A stretch of 64,000 nt of DNA. Origin: an uncultured Ruminiclostridium sp. Its GTDB lineage: Bacteria; Bacillota; Clostridia; Oscillospirales; Ruminococcaceae. This document shows, one piece after another, positions 16,295-27,791 of this stretch (position 1 is its first letter; every line of letters begins with the position of its first letter). The DNA lies in the NCBI GenBank assembly GCA_947624435.1, contig CANQKE010000012.1, positions 1 to 64,000 of the forward strand, in the 5' to 3' direction. Below the pieces are notes generated by a model. It had not been told where the DNA came from and made no database searches. It worked only from the letters and a program-made list of their open reading frames with translations. The translations under genes were made by a program, and so were the position numbers.

Positions 16295-16305
16295 TTACTA
16301 TACCG

Positions 16306-17871
16306 TCACTGCTCTCCTCTTAACCACTTTCTTATCCATGCGCCGCCGTCGGACAGGTCGCTTTCGCTCCAATTGCCGTTTGGCGAGGCGGAGGGTTTAA
16401 GTGCGGAGCAGGTCTCCGCCTTATTGCAGATACTCCAGTTGAAATAGCTTATTCCTAAGCTGTCCAGCAGCTCCAGCCATGCCTTCGCCTGATTAAAATC
16501 GTTAGAGCCGCCGCCGGACGCGTCGCACATTCCGAATTCCGATACTATCACCGGCAGCCCGTTAGCAACGCAGTCGCTTACTCTCTGTCTTAACCAGTCG
16601 GTATGGGTAGCTGCGTAGAAATGCAGCGCATACAGCAGATTGTCGTATTCCAGCGGGAACGCCATAGCCTTGTCTATATCCTGGCTCCAGGTGGGAGTGC
16701 CGACTATTATAACCGAATCCGGATCGTTTGCGCGTATCACCGGTATTACCTCTTCGGCATACGGCTTTACGTCGCCGTCCCATGTAGCGGAACCGTTAGG
16801 CTCGTTGCATATCTCGTAAACTATGTTGGGATATTTGCCGTAGGTCTTGGATATCTCGTCGAAGAATCTCAGCGCGTCCGCTTTTCTCACCTGCGGGGAC
16901 TGATCCGCCAATACATGCCAGTCGCAGATAACGTACATATCCAGCTTGATAGCTATCTCTATTCCTTTTTTCATCAGCGATTCATAGGTGGCTATGCCGT
17001 CGCCGGTGTAACCCTCGCCCGCGCCGCTGTACATTGCAAGGCGTATCGCGTTCGCGTTCCAGTCGTCTCTAAGCGTGCGGAAAGCGTCCTCGTTCACAAA
17101 ATCCGGGAACCAGCCTATACCGTGAGTACTCATGCCTTTAAGCTGATAGCCCTTGCCGTTTTCATCCACAAGCTGAGTGCCCTTTACCGATAACTGTCCG
17201 TGCTGGGAAACCGGCGTGCTGCCGTCCGGGTCCTCCGGCGCGGGAGGAAGCGTTTCCACCGGCTCGGTGCTCTGCGCGGGTTCGCTGTTTTGGTTGTTAT
17301 CCCCGACAGTTACCGAATCATCCGCCGGCTTGCCGTTTACCTTGGACTCGCCGGGCGTGAACTCCTCAGGCGACATATAGTTAAAGCCGAAGGTCACCGT
17401 CGCGCCGCTTTCTATAGCGCCGTTATACTCGGCGTTCGATATTGTGAGCTTGGTGCCGTCCACGGAAAATTCGCCGTTCCACTGAGATGACAGCTGAAAG
17501 CCGTCCGGTACTTCGGTCTCGACGGTCCAGCTTTCTATCGCGCTGCCGGTGTTGTTGGCGATAACTACGTTATAACCGCCGCAGAAACTGCCGTCCTGTT
17601 CCCATGTGGAGGACAATTGCCAGCTTATGCCGAAATCGCTGCTTTCTTCAGAGGGCTGCGACTCCTGCGCGCTTTGCGACTCCTGCGACGAGGAAGTCTC
17701 GCTGCTGCTTTCGGATGATTCCGGCGCGGCTGAGGAATCCGGCTTGCTTTCAGCCGATACCGTGCTCTGTTCTTCCGACAATACCGACGAATCGCCGTTT
17801 GAAGCGCAGCCGGTCAGCAAAACGCTTGCGCAAAGCAATAAGGCCAAGGCTTTTTTAAGTAATTTATTCAT
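16306..17871 (-). CDS. Lipoprotein endoglucanase: cellulose-binding module + GH5 catalytic domain
   Basis: The N-terminus MNKLLKKALALLLCASVLLTGC is a lipoprotein signal with a TGC lipobox, so the enzyme is likely anchored outside the membrane. A Ser/Glu-rich linker (about 25-80) is followed by a CBM2-like module (about 83-180: WQLSSTWEQDGSFCGGYNV, then SWTVETEVP) and a second Thr/Pro-rich linker. The GH5 barrel starts at GQLSVKGTQLVDENG; YEICNEPNG holds the acid/base Glu and VIVSEFGMC the nucleophile Glu. It hydrolyses beta-1,4-glucan. ATG at 17871 is chosen over 18009 because it starts the signal peptide. A sigma-A promoter lies at 17932-17960. No dockerin or SLH domain is seen. Confidence 0.9.
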   Translation of the reverse strand: MNKLLKKALALLLCASVLLTGCASNGDSSVLSEEQSTVSAESKPDSSAAPESSESSSETSSSQESQSAQESQPSEESSDFGISWQLSSTWEQDGSFCGGYNVVIANNTGSAIESWTVETEVPDGFQLSSQWNGEFSVDGTKLTISNAEYNGAIESGATVTFGFNYMSPEEFTPGESKVNGKPADDSVTVGDNNQNSEPAQSTEPVETLPPAPEDPDGSTPVSQHGQLSVKGTQLVDENGKGYQLKGMSTHGIGWFPDFVNEDAFRTLRDDWNANAIRLAMYSGAGEGYTGDGIATYESLMKKGIEIAIKLDMYVICDWHVLADQSPQVRKADALRFFDEISKTYGKYPNIVYEICNEPNGSATWDGDVKPYAEEVIPVIRANDPDSVIIVGTPTWSQDIDKAMAFPLEYDNLLYALHFYAATHTDWLRQRVSDCVANGLPVIVSEFGMCDASGGGSNDFNQAKAWLELLDSLGISYFNWSICNKAETCSALKPSASPNGNWSESDLSDGGAWIRKWLRGEQ

Positions 17872-17931
17872 AGCATTTTTTCCTTTATGTAAATATATTT
17901 TCACGGGATACCCCGTGTATTCTACAGTCAT

Positions 17932-17960
17932 ATAATAAACTATATTCGCCCTTTTGTCAA
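17932..17960 (-). promoter_or_regulatory. Sigma-A promoter of the GH5 gene
   Basis: On the minus strand TTGACA (17955-17960) and TATTAT (17932-17937) are separated by 17 bases, about 60 bases upstream of the cellulase ATG. This lies in the 323-bp gap 17872-18194, which also holds the promoter of the divergent Spo0A-like gene and two AT-rich inverted repeats (about 18008-18032 and 18030-18050). Confidence 0.75.
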
Positions 17961-18077
17961 TACCAACAGGCGCTAAAGTATGACAATATTCCACAGCGAA
18001 ATTCGGCAAGATAAATTAATATATTATCTTATACTTTTACCAGCGGCAAAAGTGACAAAATTTGAATGGATTCCTGG

Positions 18078-18105
18078 TTGAGTTTTCCGCGCATTTCGAT
18101 ATAAT
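18078..18105 (+). promoter_or_regulatory. Probable promoter of the Spo0A-like gene
   Basis: TTGAGT (18078-18083) and TATAAT (18100-18105) with a 16-base spacer, about 90 bases before the start codon. The -10 box is perfect and the -35 box is 4/6. Confidence 0.6.
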
Positions 18106-18194
18106 GGAAGATGAAATGCACGTTGTTCGATATTTATTTCCCATATACGGCTTTTTGGAACGGCGAAACAACGCGCAAAAAAAGAAAGGAAGGA

Positions 18195-19007
18195 ATGATC
18201 ATCATGCCGGAATCTATGAAGGTTCTTATCGGAGATGACTCTCTTGAGTCGGGGATAGCGTGGGCAACGCTGTTCAAGCAGGCGGGATTTTACGCGATAA
18301 CCCGCAGCGGCTCCGGACAAGCGATACTTGACTGCGCCGCAGGCACTCACCCGCAGGTGATAATACTTATAGGAGGTTCGGAAAGCTGCCGCCTTATCAA
18401 AGCTATCAGGAACATAGCCGACTATTCCCCGCTTATCGCGGTGATAACCGACTGGTCGGTCACCTCCACCGATAGGGAGCTTATCGAAGCGGGAGCGGAT
18501 TTTTGCATATCCCGTCCGGTGGACGGAGGGGAGCTTATCACCCGCACGTTATCGCTGATGGTGACTAAAAGCACCGGAAACGCGGTAAAAGAAGAAGACC
18601 GCGACAAGCTGAGCATGGAGCGCGCCGTCACCGAGATAATACATCAAATAGGCATACCCGCACATATCAAAGGTTATCATTATCTGCGCACCGCTATTAT
18701 CCTGTCGGTAAACGATCCCGAGATGATAAACAGCGTGACAAAGGTATTATACCCCTCTGTCGCCGGGCGGTATCACACCACCGCTTCACGGGTGGAACGC
18801 GCGATAAGGCACGCTATAGAAATAGCGTGGGACCGCGGCGACGTAGACGTATTAAACAGCTATTTCGGTTATACCGTAAGGACCTCGCGGGGCAAGCCTA
18901 CCAATTCCGAATTTATCGCGCTTATCGCGGACAGGCTGCGATTAGAGCAAAGCGCGCCGAATACCCGCGCAGATAAAAAGCTGTACGGACAGGTAGCGGC
19001 TCTGTGA
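18195..19007 (+). CDS. Spo0A-like regulator with degenerate receiver domain
   Basis: The C-terminal about 110 residues are an unmistakable Spo0A effector domain: [51 protein letters not shown] and [18 protein letters not shown] match Bacillus/Clostridium Spo0A, so it should bind 0A boxes. The N-terminal receiver (VLIGDDS..., about residues 10-115) keeps the acidic pair DD and a Thr in VITD. However, the phospho-acceptor position of VLVLD is Ile (VIILIGG), the following loop is shortened, and the conserved Lys is Arg (ISRPVD). It therefore probably cannot be phosphorylated. ATG at 18195 or 18204; both follow AAAGGAAGG. A 277-bp repeat starts 24 bases after the stop. Confidence 0.85.
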   Translation: MIIMPESMKVLIGDDSLESGIAWATLFKQAGFYAITRSGSGQAILDCAAGTHPQVIILIGGSESCRLIKAIRNIADYSPLIAVITDWSVTSTDRELIEAGADFCISRPVDGGELITRTLSLMVTKSTGNAVKEEDRDKLSMERAVTEIIHQIGIPAHIKGYHYLRTAIILSVNDPEMINSVTKVLYPSVAGRYHTTASRVERAIRHAIEIAWDRGDVDVLNSYFGYTVRTSRGKPTNSEFIALIADRLRLEQSAPNTRADKKLYGQVAAL

Positions 19008-19030
19008 AAATCGGCGTTGGGCGGCTCTGT

Positions 19031-19307
19031 AGGCATGCGGGAACCGAACCCAAGTCGGTTTTTACGGGCATATTTCCGCCAATACTGCGTCAACCTCGCT
19101 CGGCATACGCAAGTATGCCTTCGTTCGGTTTCCTTGTCTTGACAAAAATCTGCTCCGTAAAAACTGCTATGCACTCCACGACGAGAGATTTTGGAGATAG
19201 TTTTGTTCCTTGCGACGCAGGCAGGCTGGCGCCTGTCAAGAAGCAAGGGGCAAAAATAGCCCAAAAGAATCGTCGTGGGGCGGCTCGGGTTCGGCTCCCG
19301 TATGCCT
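19031..19307 (+). repeat. 277-bp structured repeat, copy 1
   Basis: Equal in length to copy 2 at 33288-33564 with about 14 substitutions and no indels by eye. The ends are inverted repeats (GGGAACCGAACCC near the left, GGGTTCGGCTCCC near the right). Internal pairs include CTCCACGACG (19174) with CGTCGTGGGG (19271), TTTTTACGG with CCGTAAAAA, and a hairpin GGCATAC-GCAA-GTATGCC at 19102-19119 with a GNRA loop. It fills the gap between the convergent Spo0A-like and patB genes, ending 2 bases from the patB stop. No protein-coding signal is convincing. Confidence 0.85.
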
Positions 19308-19309
19308 TA

Positions 19310-20485
19310 TTACAGTCGGCTGTCCTGTGCTGCTTGTATGCCTTTTTTAAGGCGCTCCAGTCCGTCCTTTAACATAGCGCGCGGGCAGGCGATATTGAGC
19401 CGCAAAAAGCCCTCTCCGCCCTTTCCGTATCCCTCTCCCGCCGAGAGGTAAAGTCCGGTCTTTTCACGTATAAAGGCCGCCAGACCGCCGATTGGCTTTG
19501 CACAGATCGAAGTACAATCCAGCCAAAGCAAATAGGTCGCCTCCGACGGTACAAGCCTGACCCCGCTTAGTTCTTCCCGAATGAAAGCGTCGGTCAGCTT
19601 TTTATTTTCGTAAAGGTAATCCCGCAGGCTGTCAAGCCACTTTTCGCCTTTGGTAAAAGCGGCCACCGCCGCCTGTACTGCAAAGGCATTCGGCTCGGCT
19701 ATCTCGTCGTTGTTGAGCCCTCGACAGATGCGGTCGTATAACGCCTTATTGCTTATAAACACCGCGGAGGTCTGTATTCCCGCAAGATTGAACGCCTTGG
19801 TCGGGGAAATGCAGGTAATGCTGATATTCCGGCAATCGTCCGATATAGATGCGAACGGCAGATATTCCTTACCCGGGTCGGTAAGGTCGCAGTGTATCTC
19901 GTCGGACAGCACGGTAACGCCGTACTTTTCGCACAGCCCGCCTATTTTGATAAGAGAGTCGCGCTCCCATATTTTCCCCACCGGATTATGCGGGTTGGAC
20001 ATCAGCAAAAGCGTCGTCTGAGGTAAAGAAAGCGCTTTTTCCAGCTCGTCAAAATCTATCGAATAACCGCCGTTTTTGTAAGTAAGCGGACATTCCAAAA
20101 CGCGCCTGCCGTTATTTAATATACAATTATAAAAGATATTGTATACAGGGGTAAGTATAACGACGTTTTCCGCCGGACATGTTATCCTGCGTATTATGCT
20201 GGATATTGCGGGGATAACGCCGGAGCAGAATATAAGCTCGTCCTTATTAATAACAAGACCGTGGCGGTTTTTCCACCAGGTGATATATGCGTCATACCAC
20301 TCGTCGGGAATAACGGAATAGCCGAATATTCCGTGCGCCGCTCGGTCGGATATTGCCGCTGCTACCTCCGGCGCGGTAGGAAACTCCATATCCGCCACCC
20401 ACATCGGCAGCTCGTTTTCTTTTATATCCCATTTGAAGGAATTTGTGCCCTGCCTGCTTACAGGCGTATCAAAATCATATCCCAT
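19310..20485 (-). CDS. patB: PatB/MalY-type PLP-dependent C-S lyase (aminotransferase fold I)
   Basis: Begins DFDTPVSRQGTNSFKWD and ELPMWVADMEFPTAP, the MalY/PatB family start. LLMSNPHNPVGKIW and VLSDEIHCDL are fold-type I PLP motifs, and CISPTKAFNLAGIQTS carries the PLP-binding Lys. Family members cleave cystathionine or cysteine to homocysteine/pyruvate and ammonia, and some regulate; the exact role here is unknown. Length 391 aa is normal. The stop lies 2 bases beyond the 277-bp repeat end. The next gene upstream (DUF3737) stops directly before its start, so the two are probably co-transcribed. Confidence 0.88.
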   Translation of the reverse strand: MGYDFDTPVSRQGTNSFKWDIKENELPMWVADMEFPTAPEVAAAISDRAAHGIFGYSVIPDEWYDAYITWWKNRHGLVINKDELIFCSGVIPAISSIIRRITCPAENVVILTPVYNIFYNCILNNGRRVLECPLTYKNGGYSIDFDELEKALSLPQTTLLLMSNPHNPVGKIWERDSLIKIGGLCEKYGVTVLSDEIHCDLTDPGKEYLPFASISDDCRNISITCISPTKAFNLAGIQTSAVFISNKALYDRICRGLNNDEIAEPNAFAVQAAVAAFTKGEKWLDSLRDYLYENKKLTDAFIREELSGVRLVPSEATYLLWLDCTSICAKPIGGLAAFIREKTGLYLSAGEGYGKGGEGFLRLNIACPRAMLKDGLERLKKGIQAAQDSRL

Positions 20486-20486
20486 A

Positions 20487-21392
20487 TCACACTATCTTTC
20501 CGCGCTGGTCGGGACTTCTCATGCACTCACAGACGCAGGTCTTGCGGTTATCCTGCCTGAGTATTATTTTGGTGCGGGACACGTCCACCCTGTCGCGCTG
20601 CATGATAAGCTCGTCTATGCTGTCGGCGCGGATTATACCGCCGTTCGGATTTATTATGCTGTCTATCTTGCCGTTTATATCCACGTCGACGGTGGAATAT
20701 TCAAAGGCGAGGGTGGTATTTAACAGCTTACAGTTTTTCATCACAAGATCATCTATATAGCAAAGTCCCTGCAAGCTCTCCACCGTGCAGTTTATCAGCG
20801 TGAGATTTTCGGAGTTCCAGCCGATATACTCGCCTGAAATAAAGCTGTCGTAGACTGTCACGTTTTTGCTGTTCCACAGCGCGTCTTTCGATAACAGCTT
20901 TGAATTGTGTATCTCGACGTTTTGAGCGCCGTCGAACGGATAATTTCCGTACAGCGTCAGCCCGTTTATATTAATATTTTTGCTGTTCATCGCAAAATAA
21001 TCGCCCTTTGCGGTGACGTTGTCCAGCGTCACGCCGTCGCAGTGCCACAGCGTTTCCGCTGCGTTTGAAAACGATACGTTTTTCAGCGTAAGCTCATTGC
21101 ACCGGCGGAAGTTTTTCGGCGCTTCGATAATACAGTCCTCGACCGTCACACTGTCGGAATACCACACGCCCGCCCGCGCCATCTCGAACCATGTACAGTC
21201 CTTTGCGATAACGTCCTTGCAGTACCACAGCGGGTACTTCCATTTGAACATACAGCCGTATAATTCCAAGTCGCCGCTTTCCTTGAGCGGGGATTCTCCC
21301 TCTCCGAAAACGGTATCATATAACCGCAGCCCGTGACTTGCGAACAGGGAACGTTCTCCCTCGTAAAAGCCGCGTTTTATCTCCTCTTTCAT
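20487..21392 (-). CDS. DUF3737 family protein (right-handed beta-helix)
   Basis: The sequence is a run of short beta-helix turns (ELTLKNVSFSNAAETLWHCDGVTLDNV, seen as 21-23 residue repeats over residues 45-240), with the family-typical FYEGERSLFASHGLRL start and LWYCKDVIAKDC. DUF3737 proteins are widespread in Firmicutes and Bacteroidetes and often sit next to patB-like genes, as here; no activity is established to my knowledge. The C-terminus is Cys/Arg-rich. Cytoplasmic, with no signal peptide. Confidence 0.8.
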   Translation of the reverse strand: MKEEIKRGFYEGERSLFASHGLRLYDTVFGEGESPLKESGDLELYGCMFKWKYPLWYCKDVIAKDCTWFEMARAGVWYSDSVTVEDCIIEAPKNFRRCNELTLKNVSFSNAAETLWHCDGVTLDNVTAKGDYFAMNSKNININGLTLYGNYPFDGAQNVEIHNSKLLSKDALWNSKNVTVYDSFISGEYIGWNSENLTLINCTVESLQGLCYIDDLVMKNCKLLNTTLAFEYSTVDVDINGKIDSIINPNGGIIRADSIDELIMQRDRVDVSRTKIILRQDNRKTCVCECMRSPDQRGKIV

Positions 21393-21409
21393 CGTCCCAT
21401 CTCCTATGT

Positions 21410-24090
<2,681 letters not shown>

Positions 24091-24100
24091 ACCGACGCCC

Positions 24101-24132
24101 CCTTGAATATCACTGATACATGATATTCAAGG
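24101..24132 (-). promoter_or_regulatory. Hairpin overlapping the yunB ribosome binding site
   Basis: CCTTGAATATCA and TGATATTCAAGG form a perfect 12-bp stem with an 8-base loop between the M18 peptidase stop and yunB. On the minus strand the 3' arm contains the AAGG of the proposed yunB Shine-Dalgarno. There is no U-run after it on that strand, so it does not look like a terminator for the peptidase gene. Confidence 0.6.
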
Positions 24133-24142
24133 CGGTATTTTA

Positions 24143-25564
24143 TTATTCAGCCTTATAGAACGCCGAAAACGCCTTGTATGCCATATACACGTCGTTTTTA
24201 GCAGTGACCTCGTAAGGCGCGTGCATAGACAGCACCGGAACGCCCACGTCTATCGTATCTATATTAAGGTTAGCGATATATGCGGCTACCGTTCCGCCGC
24301 CGCCTAAGTCCACCTTGCCGAGCTCGCCGGTCTGCCATACTATCTTGTTTTTGTCAAAGAGAGAGTGAACGTATCCCACATACTCGGCGTTAGCGTCGCT
24401 GGTTCCGGATTTTCCTCTCGCTCCGGTGAATTTGGTCACTACTATGCCCTTATTCAGGTAAGAGCAGTTTTTCTTTTCCAGCACATCGGGGAAGGTGGGG
24501 TCGAATCCCGCGTTTACGTCCGCCGATAAGCAGCGCGACGCGCTCATAACATCCCTGCCGCTTACCTTTCCAAGCGCCTCGCCGAGGTCCGCAAGGAAAT
24601 ATTTGAGGTAAGAGCTGCGCAGTCCGGTATTTCCGTCGCTGCCGGTCTCTTCTTTATCGGTCAGTACGCATACCGCCGTTTTTTCCGGTATCTCTTTCAT
24701 GTCAAGCAATGCGGAAAACGCGGTATAAGCGCATACCCTGTCGTCCTGTCCGTAAGCGCCTATCATGCTGCGGTCAAAGCCTACATCCTTAGCCTTGAAA
24801 GCCGGAACGCATTCCAGCTCGGCGCTTAAGAAGTCCTTTTCCACTATCCCGTATTTTTCAAACAATATATTCATAAGGTTGAGCTTTACCGCTTCGCTGC
24901 AATCGTCCTCCTTGAACGGGCGCGAGCCTATCAGTATATTAAGCTCCTCTCCGGCTATCAGCTTTGAGGCGGGTCTTTTATACTGCTCGTCCGCAAGATG
25001 AGGCAAAAGGTCGGTAACTATAAATATCGGGTCGTTTTCCCCCTCGCCTATGCTGACGGTGACCTCCGTGCCGTCCGACTTTACAATGACTCCGTGCAAT
25101 GAAAGCGGCACGGTAGGCCACTGATATTTTTTTATACCGCCGTAATAGTGGGTCTTGAAGTAGCCCAGCTCTCCCGACTCGTAAAGCGGGTTTTGCTTAA
25201 GGTCCAGCCTTGGGGAATCGATATGCGCCGCGGTAAGATTCACGCCGTTTTCTATAGACTGTTTTCCTATCACCGCGAGTATCACCGCCTTTTTGCGGTT
25301 GAGCCGATACACCTTATCCCCGGCGGAATACTTTTTACTTTTGTCGAACGGCTCAAAGCCTGCCGCCTGTGCAAGCCTTATCGTTTCGTTTGCCGCCTCG
25401 CGCTCGGTCTTGGCGGTATCGAGGAACTTCTTGTAATCCTCACAGTAGCTGTCGGCTTTTTTCTGCTCGGCCGCGCTCATTACAAGCGTGGCGTGCTGCT
25501 GCTTATAAAACAGCTTGTCCTTAAGCTCCTGCCCCTTTGTTTTCTTTTCTTTCTTCTCTGCCAT
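24143..25564 (-). CDS. M18 family aminopeptidase
   Basis: A metallo-aminopeptidase of the M18 (aspartyl/leucine aminopeptidase) family: LTAAHIDSPRLDLKQNPLY holds the first metal ligands, TDKEETGSDGN the catalytic Glu pair, and SADVNAGFDPTF and VLSMHAPYEVTAKND late ligands. It removes N-terminal residues from peptides in the cytoplasm; two zinc or cobalt ions are expected. 473 residues, with a Lys-rich N-terminus of about 20 residues. Ribosome site GAAAGGAG before ATG. Follows the lytic transglycosylase gene by 21 bases in the same direction. Confidence 0.92.
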   Translation of the reverse strand: MAEKKEKKTKGQELKDKLFYKQQHATLVMSAAEQKKADSYCEDYKKFLDTAKTEREAANETIRLAQAAGFEPFDKSKKYSAGDKVYRLNRKKAVILAVIGKQSIENGVNLTAAHIDSPRLDLKQNPLYESGELGYFKTHYYGGIKKYQWPTVPLSLHGVIVKSDGTEVTVSIGEGENDPIFIVTDLLPHLADEQYKRPASKLIAGEELNILIGSRPFKEDDCSEAVKLNLMNILFEKYGIVEKDFLSAELECVPAFKAKDVGFDRSMIGAYGQDDRVCAYTAFSALLDMKEIPEKTAVCVLTDKEETGSDGNTGLRSSYLKYFLADLGEALGKVSGRDVMSASRCLSADVNAGFDPTFPDVLEKKNCSYLNKGIVVTKFTGARGKSGTSDANAEYVGYVHSLFDKNKIVWQTGELGKVDLGGGGTVAAYIANLNIDTIDVGVPVLSMHAPYEVTAKNDVYMAYKAFSAFYKAE

Positions 25565-25585
25565 GATTAAACTCCTTTCAGCCGT

Positions 25586-26176
25586 TTATTTCCTATATAA
25601 TCCGCAATACATCTTGTACGCGTTATTTATCTTATCCGCATAGTGCGCGGTATCGGACGACGGTATGCTGATAAGTCTGCCGTCCTCGGCATATTCCGAA
25701 TCTAAAAGCCATTCCGCCACCCTGCCTATACCGGCGTGATAAGCCGCAGCCGTTTCGGTAAGGCCTCCGCCGAATTCCTCGTTGAGATAACCGAGCAGAT
25801 AGCAGCCGTAGCGTATATTGTCCTTTTCATTGTACATGCTATCAAAATCTATGCCGCTGTCCTCCTCGCCCAGGCGGTAGCGTATCCACTCGAAGGTGTC
25901 CGGCATTATCTGCATAAGTCCGCGCGCTCCCACCTCGGACTGCGCCGACGGGTCAAAGCTGCTCTCGGTCTTTATGAAAGCGTACACCACATACTCGTCC
26001 AGACCGTACTTAGCGGAATAATGCTTTACATAGTCGGAATATTTTATCGGATACATCGCGTGGATCACCTTATCCGCGCCGAATAACGCTCCCGCGGCAA
26101 GCAGCAGTATCACAACGATGATAATTACCGCCTTAAGCGCTGTTCGGTGTTTTTTGCGTGACGTATATCCTCTCAT
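25586..26176 (-). CDS. Membrane-anchored lytic transglycosylase (SLT domain)
   Basis: A basic start, one transmembrane helix (about residues 14-34, ALKAVIIIVVILLLAAGALFG) and an external SLT/GEWL domain: VVYAFIKTESSFDP contains the catalytic Glu, followed by SEVGARGLMQIMPDTFEW and AAAYHAGIGRVAEWL. It cleaves peptidoglycan between MurNAc and GlcNAc with anhydro-MurNAc formation. 196 aa is typical for the short Firmicutes form. ATG overlaps the coaE stop (ATGA at 26173-26176), so it is in an operon with coaE, tsaC and prfA. Confidence 0.92.
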   Translation of the reverse strand: MRGYTSRKKHRTALKAVIIIVVILLLAAGALFGADKVIHAMYPIKYSDYVKHYSAKYGLDEYVVYAFIKTESSFDPSAQSEVGARGLMQIMPDTFEWIRYRLGEEDSGIDFDSMYNEKDNIRYGCYLLGYLNEEFGGGLTETAAAYHAGIGRVAEWLLDSEYAEDGRLISIPSSDTAHYADKINNAYKMYCGLYRK

Positions 26177-26763
26177 GCTTTTGCCCTTATCCTAATAGCC
26201 GTATCGTATGCTAATTTTTTAAGCGCCGCGATATCCGCGTTGTTTTCTATCACATAGTCGCATTTTTCGCGGTAATAATTTTCGTCATGCTGCGAGGATA
26301 ATCTGTCCAGCGCAGATTTTCTGTCCAGGCCGTCACGCTTCATTATCCTTTGTACCGCGTTATCGGTATCGCATACCACGCATACCGTATCGCCGCATAT
26401 ATAGTCTATCCCGCTTTCAAACAACGTCGGCGCGTCTAACAGGATATATTCAAAAAGGCTTTTATTTATCCTGCTTATCACTTCATAAGTGATATACGGG
26501 TACATTATACCGTTCAGCTTGTCAAGGCTCGCTTTATCCGAGAAAACCAGCTTTCCCAGCGCCTTGCGGTGAAGCGTGCCGTCCGGCAGTATATATTCAT
26601 TTCCGAATTGCCGCGCTATCATTTCCAAAGCGGGACTGCCCTTTTCGGTGAGCGTTCTTGCCGCTTTATCACAGTCTATTATTTCAAACCCCGCACTCAA
26701 AAATTCCTCACAGACGGTAGTTTTGCCCGCGCCGGACATGCCGGTAAGTCCTATTATCTTCAA
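26173..26763 (-). CDS. coaE: Dephospho-CoA kinase
   Basis: Last step of coenzyme A synthesis: phosphorylates dephospho-CoA at the 3' hydroxyl. The P-loop GLTGMSGAGKTT is at residues 5-16; DCDKAARTLTEKGSPALEMI and LLDAPTLFESG are family motifs. Length 196 is normal. The start is TTG at 26763 behind AAAGGATGAGGA. Placed between tsaC (11-bp gap) and the transglycosylase (4-bp overlap). Confidence 0.95.
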   Translation of the reverse strand: MKIIGLTGMSGAGKTTVCEEFLSAGFEIIDCDKAARTLTEKGSPALEMIARQFGNEYILPDGTLHRKALGKLVFSDKASLDKLNGIMYPYITYEVISRINKSLFEYILLDAPTLFESGIDYICGDTVCVVCDTDNAVQRIMKRDGLDRKSALDRLSSQHDENYYREKCDYVIENNADIAALKKLAYDTAIRIRAKA

Positions 26764-26774
26764 ATCCTCATCCT

Positions 26775-27791
26775 TTACTGTAACTTTATCACTCTGAACG
26801 CCGCCGCTCTGAGAAGCCGGTTATACACCGCCGTGCCTATCCCGTCCTTTTCGGGAGAGCGCACATACGCCCTGACAGCGCCCAGCTCGTCGGTCTTTCT
26901 CAGTGCGGAAAACAGGTTATGCGCCCTTTCCCCGGCGGTATTGCCGTAATCTATCCTCGGCATAAGCACGTTTTTCTCATTGCCGTACAGTACCGCATAA
27001 GCGCCGCTTTCGATATGGGAATTAAGATATTCCGCCAGCTTTTCCTCACTGTCGCTTTCTATTATTATTATTTCCGCTTTGGGAGAATAATGCTTGTATT
27101 TCATTCCCGGCGACAATACCTTAGCGTTATCCGCCGGCTTTTGGAATACCGCGCCGTCCAGCGTCACCTCGGCGTATTCGCCCAGCATTTCGGCGGTCAC
27201 CGCTCCGGGGCGCAGTATATGTATATTTTTGCCCCCGTCGGTAAAGCACAGCACGGTGCTTTCTATACCGGTGCGGCATTCGCCCCCGTCTATTATCAGC
27301 GGTATTCTGCCGCCAAGGTCATCATAAACGTGCTTTGCGCAGGTGGGGCTGGGGCTTCCGGAACGGTTTGCGGACGGTGCTGCCAGCGGAACTTTGCACA
27401 GCCTTATAAGCTCCAGCGCCGCTTTGCTGTCCGGCATTCTCACCGCGACGGTGTCCAGTCCGCCGCTTACCGCGTAAGGGATAATGTCTTTTTTCTTAAA
27501 TATCATGGTAAGCGGTCCCGGCCAGAATTTTTCCGCCAGTGTAAGCGCCAACGGCGGCACTTCCTCGACTGAATCATACATCATATCTATATCGCAGATG
27601 TGTATTATAAGCGGATTGTCCTGCGGTCTGCCCTTTGCCTTAAAGACCTTTGCGCAGGCGTCGGTATCGTAAGCGCTCGCGGCTAAGCCGTACACCGTTT
27701 CGGTGGGCATAGCAACGATATCGCCCGATTTTATCAGTCTTGCCGCTTCTTTAAGAGAATCACGGTCGGCGGCTAAAATTTTAGTTTCCAT
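26775..27791 (-). CDS. sua5: Threonylcarbamoyl-AMP synthase, Sua5-type
   Basis: Makes L-threonylcarbamoyl-AMP for the t6A modification of ANN-decoding tRNAs. The YrdC domain starts SGDIVAMPTETVYGLAAS, with KAKGRPQDNPLIIH and CKVPLAAPSANRSGSPSPT motifs; ILRPGAVT ends it. A linker LSPGMKYKHYSPKAEI leads to the C-terminal Sua5 domain, so this is the long two-domain form (338 aa) rather than TsaC. Its ATG overlaps the prfA stop region by one base. Standing next to prfA is common in Firmicutes. Confidence 0.95.
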   Translation of the reverse strand: METKILAADRDSLKEAARLIKSGDIVAMPTETVYGLAASAYDTDACAKVFKAKGRPQDNPLIIHICDIDMMYDSVEEVPPLALTLAEKFWPGPLTMIFKKKDIIPYAVSGGLDTVAVRMPDSKAALELIRLCKVPLAAPSANRSGSPSPTCAKHVYDDLGGRIPLIIDGGECRTGIESTVLCFTDGGKNIHILRPGAVTAEMLGEYAEVTLDGAVFQKPADNAKVLSPGMKYKHYSPKAEIIIIESDSEEKLAEYLNSHIESGAYAVLYGNEKNVLMPRIDYGNTAGERAHNLFSALRKTDELGAVRAYVRSPEKDGIGTAVYNRLLRAAAFRVIKLQ

